DNA from: Brachypodium distachyon
Lineage: Eukaryota > Streptophyta > Magnoliopsida > Poales > Poaceae
Assembly (NCBI RefSeq): GCF_000005505.3
Contig: NC_016133.3
Location: 33,318,737-33,382,736, forward strand
DNA: 64,000 bases
Direction: 5' to 3'
Made by a program: the position numbers and the translations under genes. Of this stretch, positions 1 to 11,684 are shown one piece after another. The notes beneath the pieces are model-generated. The model was not told the origin of the DNA. It worked only from the letters and a program-made list of their open reading frames with translations, and ran no database searches. Every line of letters starts with the position of its first letter. Within the stretch, counting starts at the first letter, position 1.

Positions 1-328
1 GGGGGCTGCAAACGTAGGCAGCTCACCGATTCTTGCCACCACATTGGTGAGTGTCGAGGGACCGCCTACGACGGTTTCGAGCACCTTGGTTCCTTCCGGG
101 ACAGCCGGTAGTGAAGGGGCGACTGCGACCTCCGTCGTGGCGACCATGCATGTGGCGACGTCTGGATTGGTGAGGATTCCTTCTTCCTCGGGAGCCCCGA
201 GGCACTTGCTTTCTTCGTTTGCAACCATGTAGACTTCGCGGCAAGTTGGGGACCCGATGAAGTAGGCTTCGTCGGGGCCATTAAATCTTCAATTGTGGCG
301 AGGGTTCCCCACGATCGGCGCCACTATT
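1..328 (-). mobile_element. Interior edge of a minus-strand LTR retrotransposon
   Basis: Read on the minus strand, positions 323 down to 304 give TGGCGCCGATCGTGGGGAAC, which resembles the primer-binding/leader start of grass Gypsy elements and lies next to a TG-starting boundary near 329. The rest of the stretch holds only short open frames with no domain I recognise. The family and the left limit lie outside what can be seen. Confidence 0.4.
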
Positions 329-1960
329 GTTGTTCTCGACAAGAATTAGACTAAGGGGTGCCAATGCTCGATGGCACAAGTGTGAGTATAAAAATAGGAC
401 GTGTTCGCCGGCCTGATAGCGAAGGTCGTCATACAATTGAACAAGTTGACACGTCGATATTTTTTGAATAGGTTCGGTCGACCCTGCGAGTGCGACTTAA
501 TCCTATGTTAGGAAAGGCTTCGGGGGGGTTGTTAGCCAAGGGCTTGGGCCGAGCGGATCTTCCCAAGACACCTTTTAGCGAGAGATTCGTCAGGGCCGCC
601 TCGTACTTGGACTGAACGCGTCTTTCCAAGTATCGAGGTTAGGATACCCTCGGAACTCTAACCCAACCCCTTCTCCTTCGAGCCCGTGCCAACCAAGTGC
701 TCGTCGGTGTGAAGCTCTGTTGTAGCAGAAGTGCGTCACGGTCGAAGGTTGTCCGGTATGGTGTGTCATCGGAGCAAGAGATCGACGTGCGTGCAGACGA
801 GGTGGTCATCTACGTGTCTCGGCGAGACGATCAAGCTTGGCGTGTAGTGGGATCATGACCAGTTTAGTTGAGTTCCTGCGTGAGATTAATGGTGTGTCTA
901 ATCTGCACGTAGCACGCGAGATGTGTCCGCGTGGGCTGGTAGTCTGGATCATCAATTGAGTTGAGTCGACGAGTCGTGAAGCTGATGAGAGCCAAGATCA
1001 GGGAGAGCGCTGAAGCCAGCAACTTCAAGATTAGGGGGAGATTGTTAGAATGAATCTTGAGTTTGAGTTCTACTAGGATTAGGTGAGTTTGAGAGTGCTA
1101 GTCCAAGTAGGATTAGGAGTCATGGCCGTGTGTGAGCCAGGAGTAAAGTTAGGTTCAAGTACGAATTGGACTTGGAGTCCGAATAGTACTAGGTGTGTCC
1201 TGGCCGTGCGTGTATAAATACACGGATAGTCAGAGTAGCTTGTAATAAGAGTTGTGAGTTTTGATTTCAGAGAAATAAAGAAAAGAGGATACGGCACGTG
1301 CCCTTGGCAATAATCCGGTGATCGTCGTGTGCGTGTGCGTTTTCATGTGATTGATCCTTGGACAAACCCAACAAAGGCTTTCTCGAGGCCGATCGACTTT
1401 TAGTCGAGAGTGGCGCGCGAGAGCGAACCTTAGAGGGAGCACTCTAACCATCTCCCATTGAGTATATTCAAGTGAGAGTGAATGGTACATGCCCCATGGG
1501 GGGTATTTATAGCTTAGGGGTCTATGACAAAAGACCATGGCTATCCTTGAGAGAGAGAGAAAAGTGGGGGCACAATGGTAAAAGTGGTTCCTTGTTTCAT
1601 AACTTTTGTGTGCACTATGAGAGGGAAAGTGAGGGTTGGTTTATGGTCCACGATGGACCAAAAGCCTCATCCATACACTTTTGTTGCCCACTATTCTAAC
1701 TCATTCCACCCTTTGACCATGACATGAGATGTTTGACTTGTTGACTTGTCTTTTTTTTGCCATGTAACATTGACTGCGCCACGTGGACATCTTGACTCAT
1801 GCTTGGAAAATGTTGATTTAGTCGTCTCACGTAGGATTTACGGTCCGACTCATATAAAGATTTTATTTTACATTAAATCAAATTATTATTGTTTGTTTTT
1901 AAAATCATATTCATGCGAGCATATATAATTTTTCACGGCGACGCCCGGGGAATCACTGAA
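329..1960 (-). mobile_element. Minus-strand LTR-like sequence, interrupted
   Basis: The sequence from about 329 follows the leader noted at 304-323 and is probably LTR. A minus-strand TATAAATA lies at 1504-1511, followed downstream on that strand by transcribed-leader-like sequence. The Copia LTR at 1043-1373 sits between these two parts, so they may be halves of one LTR split by a later insertion. This linkage is an inference; I could not align the ends. No coding region is supported here. Confidence 0.3.
800..1373 (+). mobile_element. 3' end of a Copia element with its LTR
   Basis: A purine-rich tract, TTAGGGGGAGAT, ends at 1042. It is followed by a 331-bp LTR-like unit (1043-1373) that starts TGTTAGAATG and ends CCCAACA, the TG...CA inverted ends expected of an LTR. 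TATAAATA at 1213-1220 fits a promoter within it. Sequence upstream of the purine tract (about 800-1042) matches the non-coding 3' tail typical of Copia elements. No pol frame remains in the window, so this is a truncated element. The left limit is approximate. Confidence 0.55.
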
Positions 1961-2055
1961 TTCTTTCGCGCAAAAGAAAAACCAATTTATCCAACCAATT
2001 TTTTTTTTCTGAGAGGAATTCATCCACCTGACTGACCTGCGCCGTTGTACGTGAT

Positions 2056-2078
2056 GGCCCATAACATCCGGAGGCCCA
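2056..2078 (-). promoter_or_regulatory. Two site II-like elements upstream of OXA1
   Basis: GGCCCA occurs at 2056-2061 and 2073-2078, that is TGGGCC on the minus strand, about 80-105 bases before the OXA1 start codon. Paired TGGGCY (site II) motifs are known from promoters of plant nuclear genes for mitochondrial proteins and bind TCP factors. The function here is inferred from motif and position. Confidence 0.4.
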
Positions 2079-2159
2079 AAGCTCAGTCGGGAGTGCTCAG
2101 TCCACTCCATTGCTCCCGCCGTCGTGTCTGTCCGCACGCCGCCTCCAGAGTCCAGAGCC

Positions 2160-5100
2160 ATGGCGTTCGCCGCGCGGAGAAGCCTCGCCTCCCGCTTCTC
2201 CCACCACCTCACCCGTCGCCTCCACCCCTCCGTACCCCATCTCCTCTCCTCCCGCTCCAACGACGACGATCGCCCAAGCCCCTCGAAACCACCGCAACTC
2301 CCGCCATTTCGCTCCCCTCTCCCGCCCGCTTCCAGAGCGGCCCAAACCCTAAACCACCTCCTCCCCTTCTCCCTCCACCACTCTAGTCTACCCCGACGCA
2401 ACTTCTCCTCCTCCGCCCCCGCGCCCGCCTCCGCCCCCGCCCCAACCGGCGAGGCTGATGCTGCTGCGGGCGTCCTCGCCGACGCCGCGGAAGCGGCCGC
2501 TGCAACGGTGCCGGCGCCGTTCCCGGGGGAAGTGGCCGCCGCCGCCGCCGATTCCTTCTTCCCCGTCGCAGCGCTGCAGCACCTCATCGATACCATCCAT
2601 ACCTTCACCGGGCTGAACTGGTAAGCTTCGCGATGCAGCTTCTAAGGTTCGGGATCTGTTTCCTTGTATCGTGTTCTTGGTTTGCTACTTTGCTACCTGT
2701 TCGCCTTTGATGTGTCGTGCGTCTACTGGTCAGGTGGGCTTGTATTGCACTGACGACGGTGCTGATTCGGAGTGCCACGATCCCGTTGCTGGTGAACCAG
2801 CTCAAGTCCACGCATAAGCTAAATGTAAAGTGCTCGTGTTGTGATTCTACTAGCCTAGTGTTTGCTCGATGCTTAATGTGTGTGTGTGGGTTATAAGCTT
2901 CTCGTGAAAACGTTTGCAACATGTAATAACTAACTTCATCCGGGAAAAAAAAATGAAAACACTGTATTCCCCAGATCAACAGACTAGCAGATGTGGGCTG
3001 TAGCAGTGGCGATGGACCTACCTCCAATGCTTCTGCGCTCCCCTCCCATGATTCTTTTGTGTGATTAAACTACTTAACAGTATTCATGCATTTTAGAATT
3101 CCCAGTAAAGTTTAAAATCCTCCATGATTATGCGATTCTGGTGTTATCAAATATTCCTCCGATCCTAAATTCTTGTGAACTAAAACAACGACAACAATTT
3201 AGAATTGGAGGGAGTATATAATAAGGGGACTCACTTTTGGAAACTTAACTTTCTCGCATGCAATCATTTAGTGATGTAATGTGCTACTCTTTCCCTACTC
3301 CTGCCCACAAACTTGCCCCTTGCACCAGTGCCAATAAGACAAATTCTAAGTTTGCCCACTAATACGTTTAAATCCTGCATTCCAATCAGCGAACCCTAGT
3401 TACCCTACTATGCATAATGTAGATGGTATTTCTGAAGATATCTATACAAAGTCATTTGATATTGCTGTATTTAGTTTTAGTTCCTTCATCTTCCGGTCTT
3501 CCTGAAGTTAATTTATTTGAGCTTTGTATGTAACAACTGGTTTCTTTAATGTAACATTTTCAGATGATTCTTTGCTTCTCCCAAACTTATGCCTTTTTTT
3601 CCAGGCAATAAAGCCAGAGATGGAAGCCATTAAGGACGAAATGAATGTGAGTCTAAATTCTTAGCTTGTCGAGGGTATTATTATGTGCTCCCTCCGTTCC
3701 TAAATATTAGATGTTCTAGCTTTGACCTAAGTCAAACTTACTAAAGTTTGTCCATGTTTATCAAAAATATGTATCAACATCTGGAATATCAAATAAGTAT
3801 AATATATAAGTATATATCATGATGGAATTTATAAAACTAATTTATATTAGTGTTGGTAAATTTTTCTATGAACTTGTTCAAAGTTTAAGAAGTTTGACGT
3901 AGGACAAAGCTAGGACTTCTTACATTTTGGAATGGAGGGACTATTAGTTATTTTCATCTATGGCTAATTCCTTAACGCATTTATTTTGCAATTTTATTTG
4001 ATAGAGTATGGATCAAAAATCAGCAATGGAGGGGAGAAAGAAAATAAAAGCACTCTTCAAAAAGTATGGAGCTTTGAATAGATTATTCTTGTCACTATTT
4101 TAATCACAATGGCATCTGATGTATATTTCCTGATTCATGTTGTACTGTCCATGGTTCCAAAATCTGTTAACTAGTTTCTTGTTGCTGATGGATTAAGATT
4201 CTTTTGGTGTGAATGGCTGTATTAACATGTTTGAGAACACATTCTCTACTCTCTCAGTCCTCTTTCTATCTACTCACAAATTCAAAATTGAACATATCAG
4301 GGAGATAGCTTTTGTTCTATGGTACATGATGTATTACGAACACTGCTTTTGCTGCAGTTCCTCTAACTTCTTTTGCACTTTTCTTTTAGGCATGGTGTTA
4401 GTCCATTTAGTCCACTAAAAGGACTCCTTATCCAAGGGCCAATGTTCATGAGCTTTTACTTTGCTGTGAGTTATACATCTTACTGCCCCTCTGATTCTTC
4501 TGCTTTTTTTACTTACCTTGTTTTTTTTTTCCGATTGTAGATAAATAACATGGTTGAGAAAGTCCCTTCATTGAAAGGAGGTGGAGCATTCTGGTTTACC
4601 GATCTGACAACCCCGGATCCTCTTTACATCCTTCCTGTGTTAACAGGATTGACATTCTTAGCTACAGTAGAGGTATGCAGTTTGTGTAATGTGTTTGTGG
4701 TGTGTGTCTGTCCAGCATTGTACGCTTGACTTGGTGTACCAAGGTTTCTTGCTTGCATGCTTAGTGTTTCAGTGTTTAGGGGTGATCATTTTTTATTTAT
4801 AGTCCGGACCTGAATTTACTTCCATCATGGATATCTTCCTAATGTGAGGACGCCGTTGGGGAGGGTATGGACTATAACCCGTGTGTTACCGTCCCCATAC
4901 GCAAAGAAAAAATTCCCTGTATTTACCCTCCCTGTAATACCCATTGCCCATTTTACCCATACCCACATTGGACATCTGGGTGCACGGAAAAAACAATCTC
5001 CCAAACAAGCTGGCGGCTGGATCAAATCGAGGAAGAAGAAATAAATTATCGAAGATCCATCGAAAAAAAAAATCCAATCACAATCCCTGTTGAGGCAATG

Positions 5101-7903
5101 CACCACAATCCAGGAGGACGAGCGCCAGCAGCACCCACGCGGCCCCGTCGTTGAACGCTGCCGCCACCAGCACTGTCCCCCCGATGGGCGTGGTGAGCAG
5201 CTTGAGCTCGGCAAGGATGTGTGCATGCTGGCATGGGGAACGCTGTGATGGAGAGCGCCCACCCCCCATGAAGACGAGGAACGGCACGTAGCCAGCGTCG
5301 TTGGCGCCCGGGACAACGCTGGCGCAGACAACGAAGGCGACGCTGATGCCGCAGGCGAACGGGAGCCTATGGCGGAACGGAGCGGAGGTCGAGCTCAAGG
5401 AAGAGGAATAAGAGTAGGTCGATGCTGGCGGCGGACTAGAGCACGGGCATGCTCCGGGGCGGGAAGAGCGTGTGGAGGTAGGCTTCTTCCGGCCGAGCGC
5501 AGAGGAGCACGGTGGCGGCTCAGGCCCTAGGCGAGAACTAAGAAGCAGGTGCCCCGAGCGGCGGCGGCGGGGAGCCTGGGATCGAAGATTTTCTGTGGGG
5601 AATTGGGTAATACCCATGTTCCCTTGGGCCCTTATGGATAATTCCCCACACCCGACCCATACCTTTTGTGGGCAGAAAAGTTTTGACCCATACCTGACCC
5701 AATTGTACGGGTAATAGATCAGGCAATGGGCAATGGATGCCCAGCGGCATCCTGATGCTAATGTAATCGTGCATGCCTGTCAAATGGTGCATTCATTTGT
5801 AAAACTTGCAGAGGTAAACAAACTCTTCGTTACCTCATCCAGCTAACTAGTCAGCTTTCTTGGGTAAACATCCAAAATTTCAAACAGCCGATTTTGAATT
5901 AGAAACATCTACTCTCCTGGGTGTATTTGCCAATACTGAAGTCTAAAGCTAGATGTTGTGTGTGTTATTTCAGATTAACTTGCAAGAAGGAATGGAAACC
6001 AATCCTATGGCTGGTAAAATGAAGATGTTTTCTAGAGGAATGGCTGTTATGACAGTCCCATTCACAATGAATTTTGCCAAGGTATAACAATGTTCATATG
6101 TGCTATGATGCTTAGTTTTTATACATAGATGATATATCTGATCTTACTTGAGATGATCAGTACTCCCTCCGATCCATAATAAGTGTCTCAGATTAGTACA
6201 ACTTATGTACTAAGTTAGTACAAAATCTGAGACACCTATTATGGATCAGAGGGAGTAGTGAAATACATGAAAGAACTGGGAACGAGTAGTAACCAAGATT
6301 TGAAATGTTTGACAAATCTGATCTCACTTTCTTGGTTGACAAGAACTAAGAATCTGGTGTAACTTCTTCGTTGAGAACATGAGGAGTCTGATGTTAGCTT
6401 TTTTGTTGAGCTATCTCAGGCCTTCAGTTTTATGAGCTAGGAGTTATGTGAATGTTTGACCAAAGATAATTAGGATTAAGGTCCAGCTTTATTATGGAAA
6501 CACAGTGCCTAATTGGGTTTATGAGCTTTACAAGGAAGCACTTCTGAGAGTGATGTAGATTCTCCACAAACCAGATAGAGAAACTAACTACTGCATCTTA
6601 TAACCAGATCGTCCAGACACACCTAGCACATGGCGAAAGAGCACACACATAAGTAGGAAGCATCTAGGAAAAACCAATTAGCATCACCTCCAGTTAGTTC
6701 CTGTTGTTCCAGACAATTCCACTACACAGGTAGCAGAAAATAAACTCTCGTTTAAGTTTCCATATTCTCCAAATACCAACAAGTATCCTAAAGTAATTCT
6801 CGTTAAGAAGAAAATATATCCAGAAAATTGATGATTATGTAAGATTGTCTCACGGGGCTGGCAAAATTAATCTTAATATTAGATTGGCCTCTGTGTCACA
6901 AAGAAAGAAATAATGGCTTAGACAGATTTCTCATGTCTTGTGGCTGAGACAACTGATGACTGTAGGATTGATTTTCTTTCATGGCGAGGTTTTCTTTGTT
7001 GTTAGCAGATATGTATATGTTGCTCAGAGACTAAGATAGCTGTAGGAAGTATGGTCATGAGTTAGTGCTAGAAATTTGTTAAGCTGCAGCAAGCTTTTTT
7101 TCTCCATTTTTTTTTATTTCCGTATGGCCCGGGTCGATTCTACTACCGTCTACCTAGCATATAAGCCAGACCACAAGGGTATGCTTGGTTTCGCTAGCCA
7201 GAATTTTGGTGACGGTTTTGCTTTACCATGAGTTGGCCAATGTTAGCAAGAAAAATGAACTGGAGTGGACAAAGAAAGAAGACTAATTTTGGTAGGGTAA
7301 TTTTTTTTCAAACATATACACAGATACACGCCATTGCCCATTAGTCTGCATAACGAGCAAAGATAAGGCTGGACTACTGAGACAGCATCACGTATTATCC
7401 CTACTTGTCAAGTTAGCTCTAGATACAACCATTTTCATAGTATTCGCTATTCACAGCATTTTCTTATTTCCTAATCTCCTAATCGCTTTCTCCAGGGAAT
7501 TTTCTGTTACTGGATCACGTCAAACTTATTCACCCTTGTATATGGTATTGGTGAGTATGGTTTGAATCTTTAAGTGAGACATGATTGCTCTAGGGCATAA
7601 GGTTCTGTTTCATGGTCTAATAGTTTATAGCATATGGTATTTTGATTTTTATCAGTTATCCGGAGACCCACGGTGAGGAAGTTGTTTAATCTTCATGCTT
7701 TGGTTGCTCCGTCTGCACCCGGACAGAAGTCAGCTTTCAGTTTTTTTGGTGGATCCAAGGCAATACCTTCAGCAGATTCACCTTTAGCAATCATGTCAGC
7801 CAAGCAATCTTTGGAGAAACCTGATGCTGCTGCTCTTGGCTATCGGGTCAAAAATCTTGATAAGAAAGTGAAATCTCGAGGCAAATCTCGAAAACGCAGG
7901 TAA
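2160..7903 (+). CDS. OXA1: Mitochondrial inner-membrane insertase OXA1
   Basis: Nine exons: 2160-2620, 2734-2824, 3605-3646, 4005-4063, 4390-4465, 4541-4672, 5974-6081, 7496-7550 and 7656-7903. All introns are GT-AG, and the 1272-nt frame encodes 423 residues, close to the usual plant OXA1 length. OXA1 inserts mitochondrially made and some imported proteins into the inner membrane. The N-terminus (MAFAARRSLASRF...) is rich in Arg, Ser and Ala and lacks acids, as expected of a mitochondrial presequence. The YidC/Oxa1 domain starts near residue 150 (GLNWWACIALTTVLIR) and includes KGLLIQGPMFMSFYFA, DPLYILPVLTGLTFLATVEI and GIFCYWITSNLFTLVYG, consistent with five membrane segments. The C-terminus is basic (KSRGKSRKRR), as in ribosome-binding OXA1 tails. 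An in-frame ATG at 2124 would add 12 residues; 2160 is preferred because it opens the presequence. Introns carry MITEs and a transposon with a CHX fragment. Confidence 0.93.
3154..3214. mobile_element. Short Stowaway-like MITE in OXA1 intron 3-side
   Basis: Terminal inverted repeats TTCCTCCGATCCTAAAT and ATTTAGAATTGGAGGGAG are flanked by TA dinucleotides at 3152-3153 and 3215-3216. At about 61 bp it is a reduced copy. It lies in the intron between exons 2 and 3 of OXA1. Confidence 0.6.
3688..3940. mobile_element. MITE of about 250 bp with CTCCCTCCG ends
   Basis: It starts CTCCCTCCGTTCCTAAAT and ends TTTTGGAATGGAGGGA. Internal inverted segments (CTTTGACCTAAGTCAAACT near the left end, GTTTGACGTAGGACAAAGC near the right) make the whole unit fold back. 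It lies in OXA1 intron 3. It belongs to the Tc1/mariner-related Stowaway-like group by its ends; flanking TA copies are not clean. Confidence 0.6.
4835..5735 (-). mobile_element. Insertion in OXA1 intron carrying a CHX antiporter fragment
   Basis: This GC-rich block interrupts the AT-rich OXA1 intron 6. On the minus strand, about 5140-5400 encodes sequence like the CHX (cation/H+ exchanger, CPA2) membrane domain: HRLPFACGISVAFVVCASVV, VPFLVFMGG, ILAELKLLTTPIGGTVLVAA and AAFNDGAAWVLLALVLL. The family usually reads ARILAELKLLTT and NDVAAW, so the match is partial and interrupted (the ITAFPVLA stretch is altered). Both margins hold short inverted GGGTAATACCC/CCCATTGCCC words, typical of hAT-type ends, but exact termini and target duplication could not be fixed. 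I read it as a Pack-type non-autonomous transposon with a captured gene piece. Confidence 0.55.
6163..6255. mobile_element. Stowaway MITE in OXA1 intron 7
   Basis: This 93-bp element has near-perfect inverted arms: CTCCCTCCGATCCATAATA at the left and TATTATGGATCAGAGGGAG at the right. It is flanked by TA duplications at 6161-6162 and 6256-6257, the signature of Stowaway elements. Its only central spacer is a short palindrome around ACTTATGTACTAAGTTAGT. Confidence 0.9.
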
Positions 7904-8468
7904 AATGTGGGCACGTCAGGGCTTAAATGAGAAGTATGCCCTTTGACCTTGTGGTCCGTTGAGATTTGATTTATCCTGACTTGGTCTTGAGCAAATTTTG
8001 CATACGGAAGTTGTCATTGTTTCTTCATCACATGTGGCTGCTGTTGCCTTTCTTGATTGAATAAGACAGGTTTTTTATAACAGAATAGCTTATACACAGA
8101 TGTAAGTTCAGAAAGTTTTGATAATTAGTCTCAGTGTTCATCTTCCAAGAATTCAGATGACATTAACTGCTTCCTCTGAAGTTTTAGAGAGCCTCATCGA
8201 CACCGCAGGGTAAACTATGGCACCAATAATTCAAATCGTTGAGAGGTTTATTTAGTGCAGTGGCAGCAGTTGCTGACAGTGACCGGTGCCTTCAAGTGGT
8301 TGGTATTTGTTTGTATCCAAATGCTTCTAGTTGATGCAAATGTACGGAAACTTCAGCCGGTTTTCCTCAATTCTTCTATAATCAATTGCGTCTCCAGCTT
8401 CAGGGATGAGTATCCAAAAAAAGATGTGGGAATAAAAACTAAAGTATGTTTTGGATACTACTTACATG
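7904..8468. other. OXA1 3' untranslated region and flank
   Basis: This is AT-rich sequence after the OXA1 stop. It probably holds the 3' untranslated region; TTGAATAAGA near 8057 could act as a poly(A) signal. I see no coding region or repeat in it. It ends at the Copia LTR. Confidence 0.5.
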
Positions 8469-8920
8469 TGCTATGAACGTGACAAGCAAGAACGAAGAAC
8501 GAAGTAGAAATCACAGCATAAAGACACATGTATTTAATGTGAAAAATCCTCTGAAACAACGATGGAAAAGAACCACGGGTGTCAATCAGTGAAACTTCAC
8601 TATATGAGAGTGTTTACAACGTCTGGGAGATTTCACGAGATCAAGTCATCCCGAAACGGCGGCTTACAAGGGGTATATATAGCAAGAGCATTAGGGCAAA
8701 CCAGATCCGGAACGGGCACACCGGAAGTTCCGGTCGGAGGCCGGAAGTTCCGATAATTCTTGAATATCCGGAAGTTCCGCAGCAAGTTCTGTATTTTCCC
8801 GAAAAGCAACAGAGAGCAATCAGAGGTTCGGTCGGAAGTTGGGCCGGAACTTCCGGCACCTAGAACGCCCGGATGCTGGACCGGAACTTCCAGCCATTGG
8901 AATTTGGATAACATCCAACA
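8469..8920 (-). repeat. 3' LTR of the Copia element
   Basis: On the minus strand it starts TGTTGGATGTTATCC and ends CACGTTCATAGCA. A minus-strand TATATATA at 8673-8682 is a plausible promoter. U3 holds several CCGGAAGTTCCG/CCGGAACTTCC palindromic words. Confidence 0.75.
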
Positions 8921-9033
8921 AACTCCACCTTGAAACAAATTCCTCCTTGAAGCAAATTTCTCCTTGTAGCATGAATGGCAACAACTCCTGAATCAACAAA
9001 GAAAACACTTTCGGCGCCAATAACCACTAGAGC

Positions 9034-11680
9034 CTAAACATTTATACCAACTAAGTTTGAGTATAGCTCAAACTTAGCAATAGAAACAGGCTTTGTCATC
9101 ATATCAGCAGGATTATCATGAGTGTTGATCTTGCATACTTTCAATTTATCTTGTGCAACAACGTCGCGAATAAAATGGTACTTGCCATCAATGTGCTTGG
9201 TTCTCTCATGGAGCATCTGATTCTTAGTAAGGTAAATAGCACTTTGACTGTCACAAAACAGGTTAATGCAAGAAACATCTTGACAAAGCTCAGCATACAA
9301 ACCCTTCAACCAAACAGATTCATTGCAAGTTTCAGCAATAGCCATATATTGTACTTCGGTTGTAGATTGAGCAACAACTGGTTGCAGTGTTGCCTTCCAA
9401 CTCACAGCACATCCATCTACCGTGAACACGTAACCTGTGAGGGATCTCCTCTTATCCAAGTCGGCAGCAAAATCTGAATCCACATAGCCAGCGAGTCCCT
9501 CATCAGTCTTGCCAAATTTCAAGCAAGTATTAGATGCGCCACGGAGGTACCTGAAAATCCACTGAACAGCTTTCCAATGTTCTTTACGGGGATTAACCAT
9601 GTAACGACTGACCAAACTCATAGCATATGATAAATCAGTACGTGAACAAACCATGGCATACATCAAGGAACTAACAGCACTAGAATAGGGAACTAGTGAC
9701 ATATACTCAATATCTTCATCAGAAATAGGACTTTGCAACGCTGACAACTTGAAATGAGAAGCAATAGGAGTACTAACACACTTTGCATCATGCATATTAA
9801 AACGGTGAAATACTTTCTCAATGTAACTTTGCTGACTAAAAAATAGCAACCCTAGATTTTCTGTCCCTTTTAATTTCCATACCTAGGATTTTCTTAGCAG
9901 CACCAAGATCCTTCATCTCAAATTCACTACTTAGTTGTGCCTTCAAAGTATATAATTGATCCATCAACAAATTTAATGTAGACACAACTGTCATACTGAG
10001 ATCATAAATGAATCAAACCTTTTATACCACTGTCTAGGAGATTGTTTCAAACCATAAAGGGACTTCTTCAACTTACATACAAACTCCTCTTTACCAAGAA
10101 CTATGAACCCTTCAGGTTGGACCATGTATATTTCCTCCTCAAACTCTATGCAAAAATGCAGTCTTTAAATCTAACTGCTCAAGCTCAAGATCATGCATAG
10201 CAACAATACCAAAGAAAGTACGGATGGAACTATGCTTTACCACTGGAGAGAACACATCATTATAATCAATACCTGGTATTTGACCGAAACCTTTTGCCAC
10301 TAATCTTGCCTTAAACCTCACAGGCTCATTAGGAGACAAACCCTCCTTTCTCTTGAAAATCCATTTGCAGCGAACGGCATTCTTTTGTTTAGGCAAGGGC
10401 ACAACATCTCATGTGCCATTCTTCTTAAGAGATTGCATATCCTCTTGCATGGCAGACAACCACTTCACATGGTCGCCGAAAACAACTGCTTCATTATATG
10501 TGGCCGGTTCACTATCATGGTCCACCTGTTCTGCACAACTCAAAGCATAATAAACAAGATCACACTCTTCAATTAAACGTGGGCGAGGACCTTTATTCCT
10601 CTTTGGACGGTCAGCTGCAATAGACCGTGTGGGTTGCTGCAAAACAGGTGGTGAGAGTGGAACAATATCATCATCATTATCATCATTGTTCCCATCATCA
10701 TTACCTTTATCAACCTGAGCATCAATGTTGTCAACAATTTCATCAACGTGCTCCACCTGCACTCTAAGTCTCTCCTCTTCAATGCGAGAGGAATCAGTGG
10801 ACAAAGTATCATAATACATAACTTTTTCATTAAAGACAACATTACTGCTCAGCAAAATCTTTTTAGCTTTAGGATTCCACAACCTGAAAGCTTTAACTCC
10901 GGAACCATAGCCAAGAAAAATGCACTTAACAGATCTAGACTCTAGCTTTCCATTATCAACGTGAGCATAAGCGGTGCAATCGAAAACTCTCAACTGTGAA
11001 TAATCAGCAGGTTTACCAGACCATACCTCAATGGGAGTTTTCTTGTCAAGTGGAATAAAAGGTGACCTGTTTATGAGGTAGCATGCGGTGGAAGCTGCTT
11101 CAGCCCAAAAACGCCTGCCCAAACCTGCATTGGACAGCATGCAACGGGCCCTCGATATGATGGTTCTGTTCATGCGCTCAGCCACGCCATTTTGCTGTGG
11201 AGTACGGGCAACCGTGTAGTGCCTAACCACACCATCATTGCTGCAAAACTCCTCAAACTCATCAGAAACAAATTCACCAGCATTGTCAGTACGCAAAACT
11301 TTTACCTTCCTTTCAGTTTGCTTTTCTACCATAGCTTTCCACTTCTTGAATGCACCAAAAACATCAGATTTATGTTTCAGAAAATAAGGCCAAACTTTTT
11401 TTGAGTAATCATCAATAATGGTAAGCATGTAATTAGCACCACCAATAGAAGTCTTACGGGAGGGTCTCCAAACATTAGCATGTACATAATCTAATATTCC
11501 TTTGGTGGTATGAATGGAAGAAAAGAACTTAACCCTTTTGTGCTTACCATAAATGCAGTGCTCACAGAACTCAAGCTTACTCAAGTTGCAGCCATCGATC
11601 AGCTCTCTCTTGACCAACTCTGCCATCCCATGTTCACTTATATGCCTAAGACGCATATGCCCCAGATTACTCAAAAAAGC
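9034..11680 (-). pseudogene. Copia pol: GAG-preintegrase, integrase, RT, RNase H (broken)
   Basis: Three frames on the minus strand. 11674-10409 holds the end of the GAG-preintegrase zinc region (LGHMRLRHISEHG, CEHCIYGK) and the integrase core (TIIDDYSK, RTDNAGEF, PQQNGVAERMNRT, giving the D,D35E triad). A W-to-stop change (TGA at about 10405) separates it from the reverse transcriptase start, 10402-10139 (CKWIFKRKEG, RLVAKGFGQ, DLKTAFL). 9849-9034 holds the connection and RNase H (YVDSDFAAD, FCDSQSAIYLTKN, HIDGKYHFIRD). Between 10138 and 9850 the reading is shifted and the YVDD catalytic block is absent: VDGSII runs straight into TLKAQLSSEFEMK. The element cannot make a working polymerase. 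Confidence 0.85.
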
Positions 11681-11684
11681 ACCG

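Noticed and set aside
1886..2608. A 240-codon minus-strand open frame
   Set aside because: It is antisense to OXA1 exon 1; GC-rich coding sequence opens frames on both strands and there is no domain.
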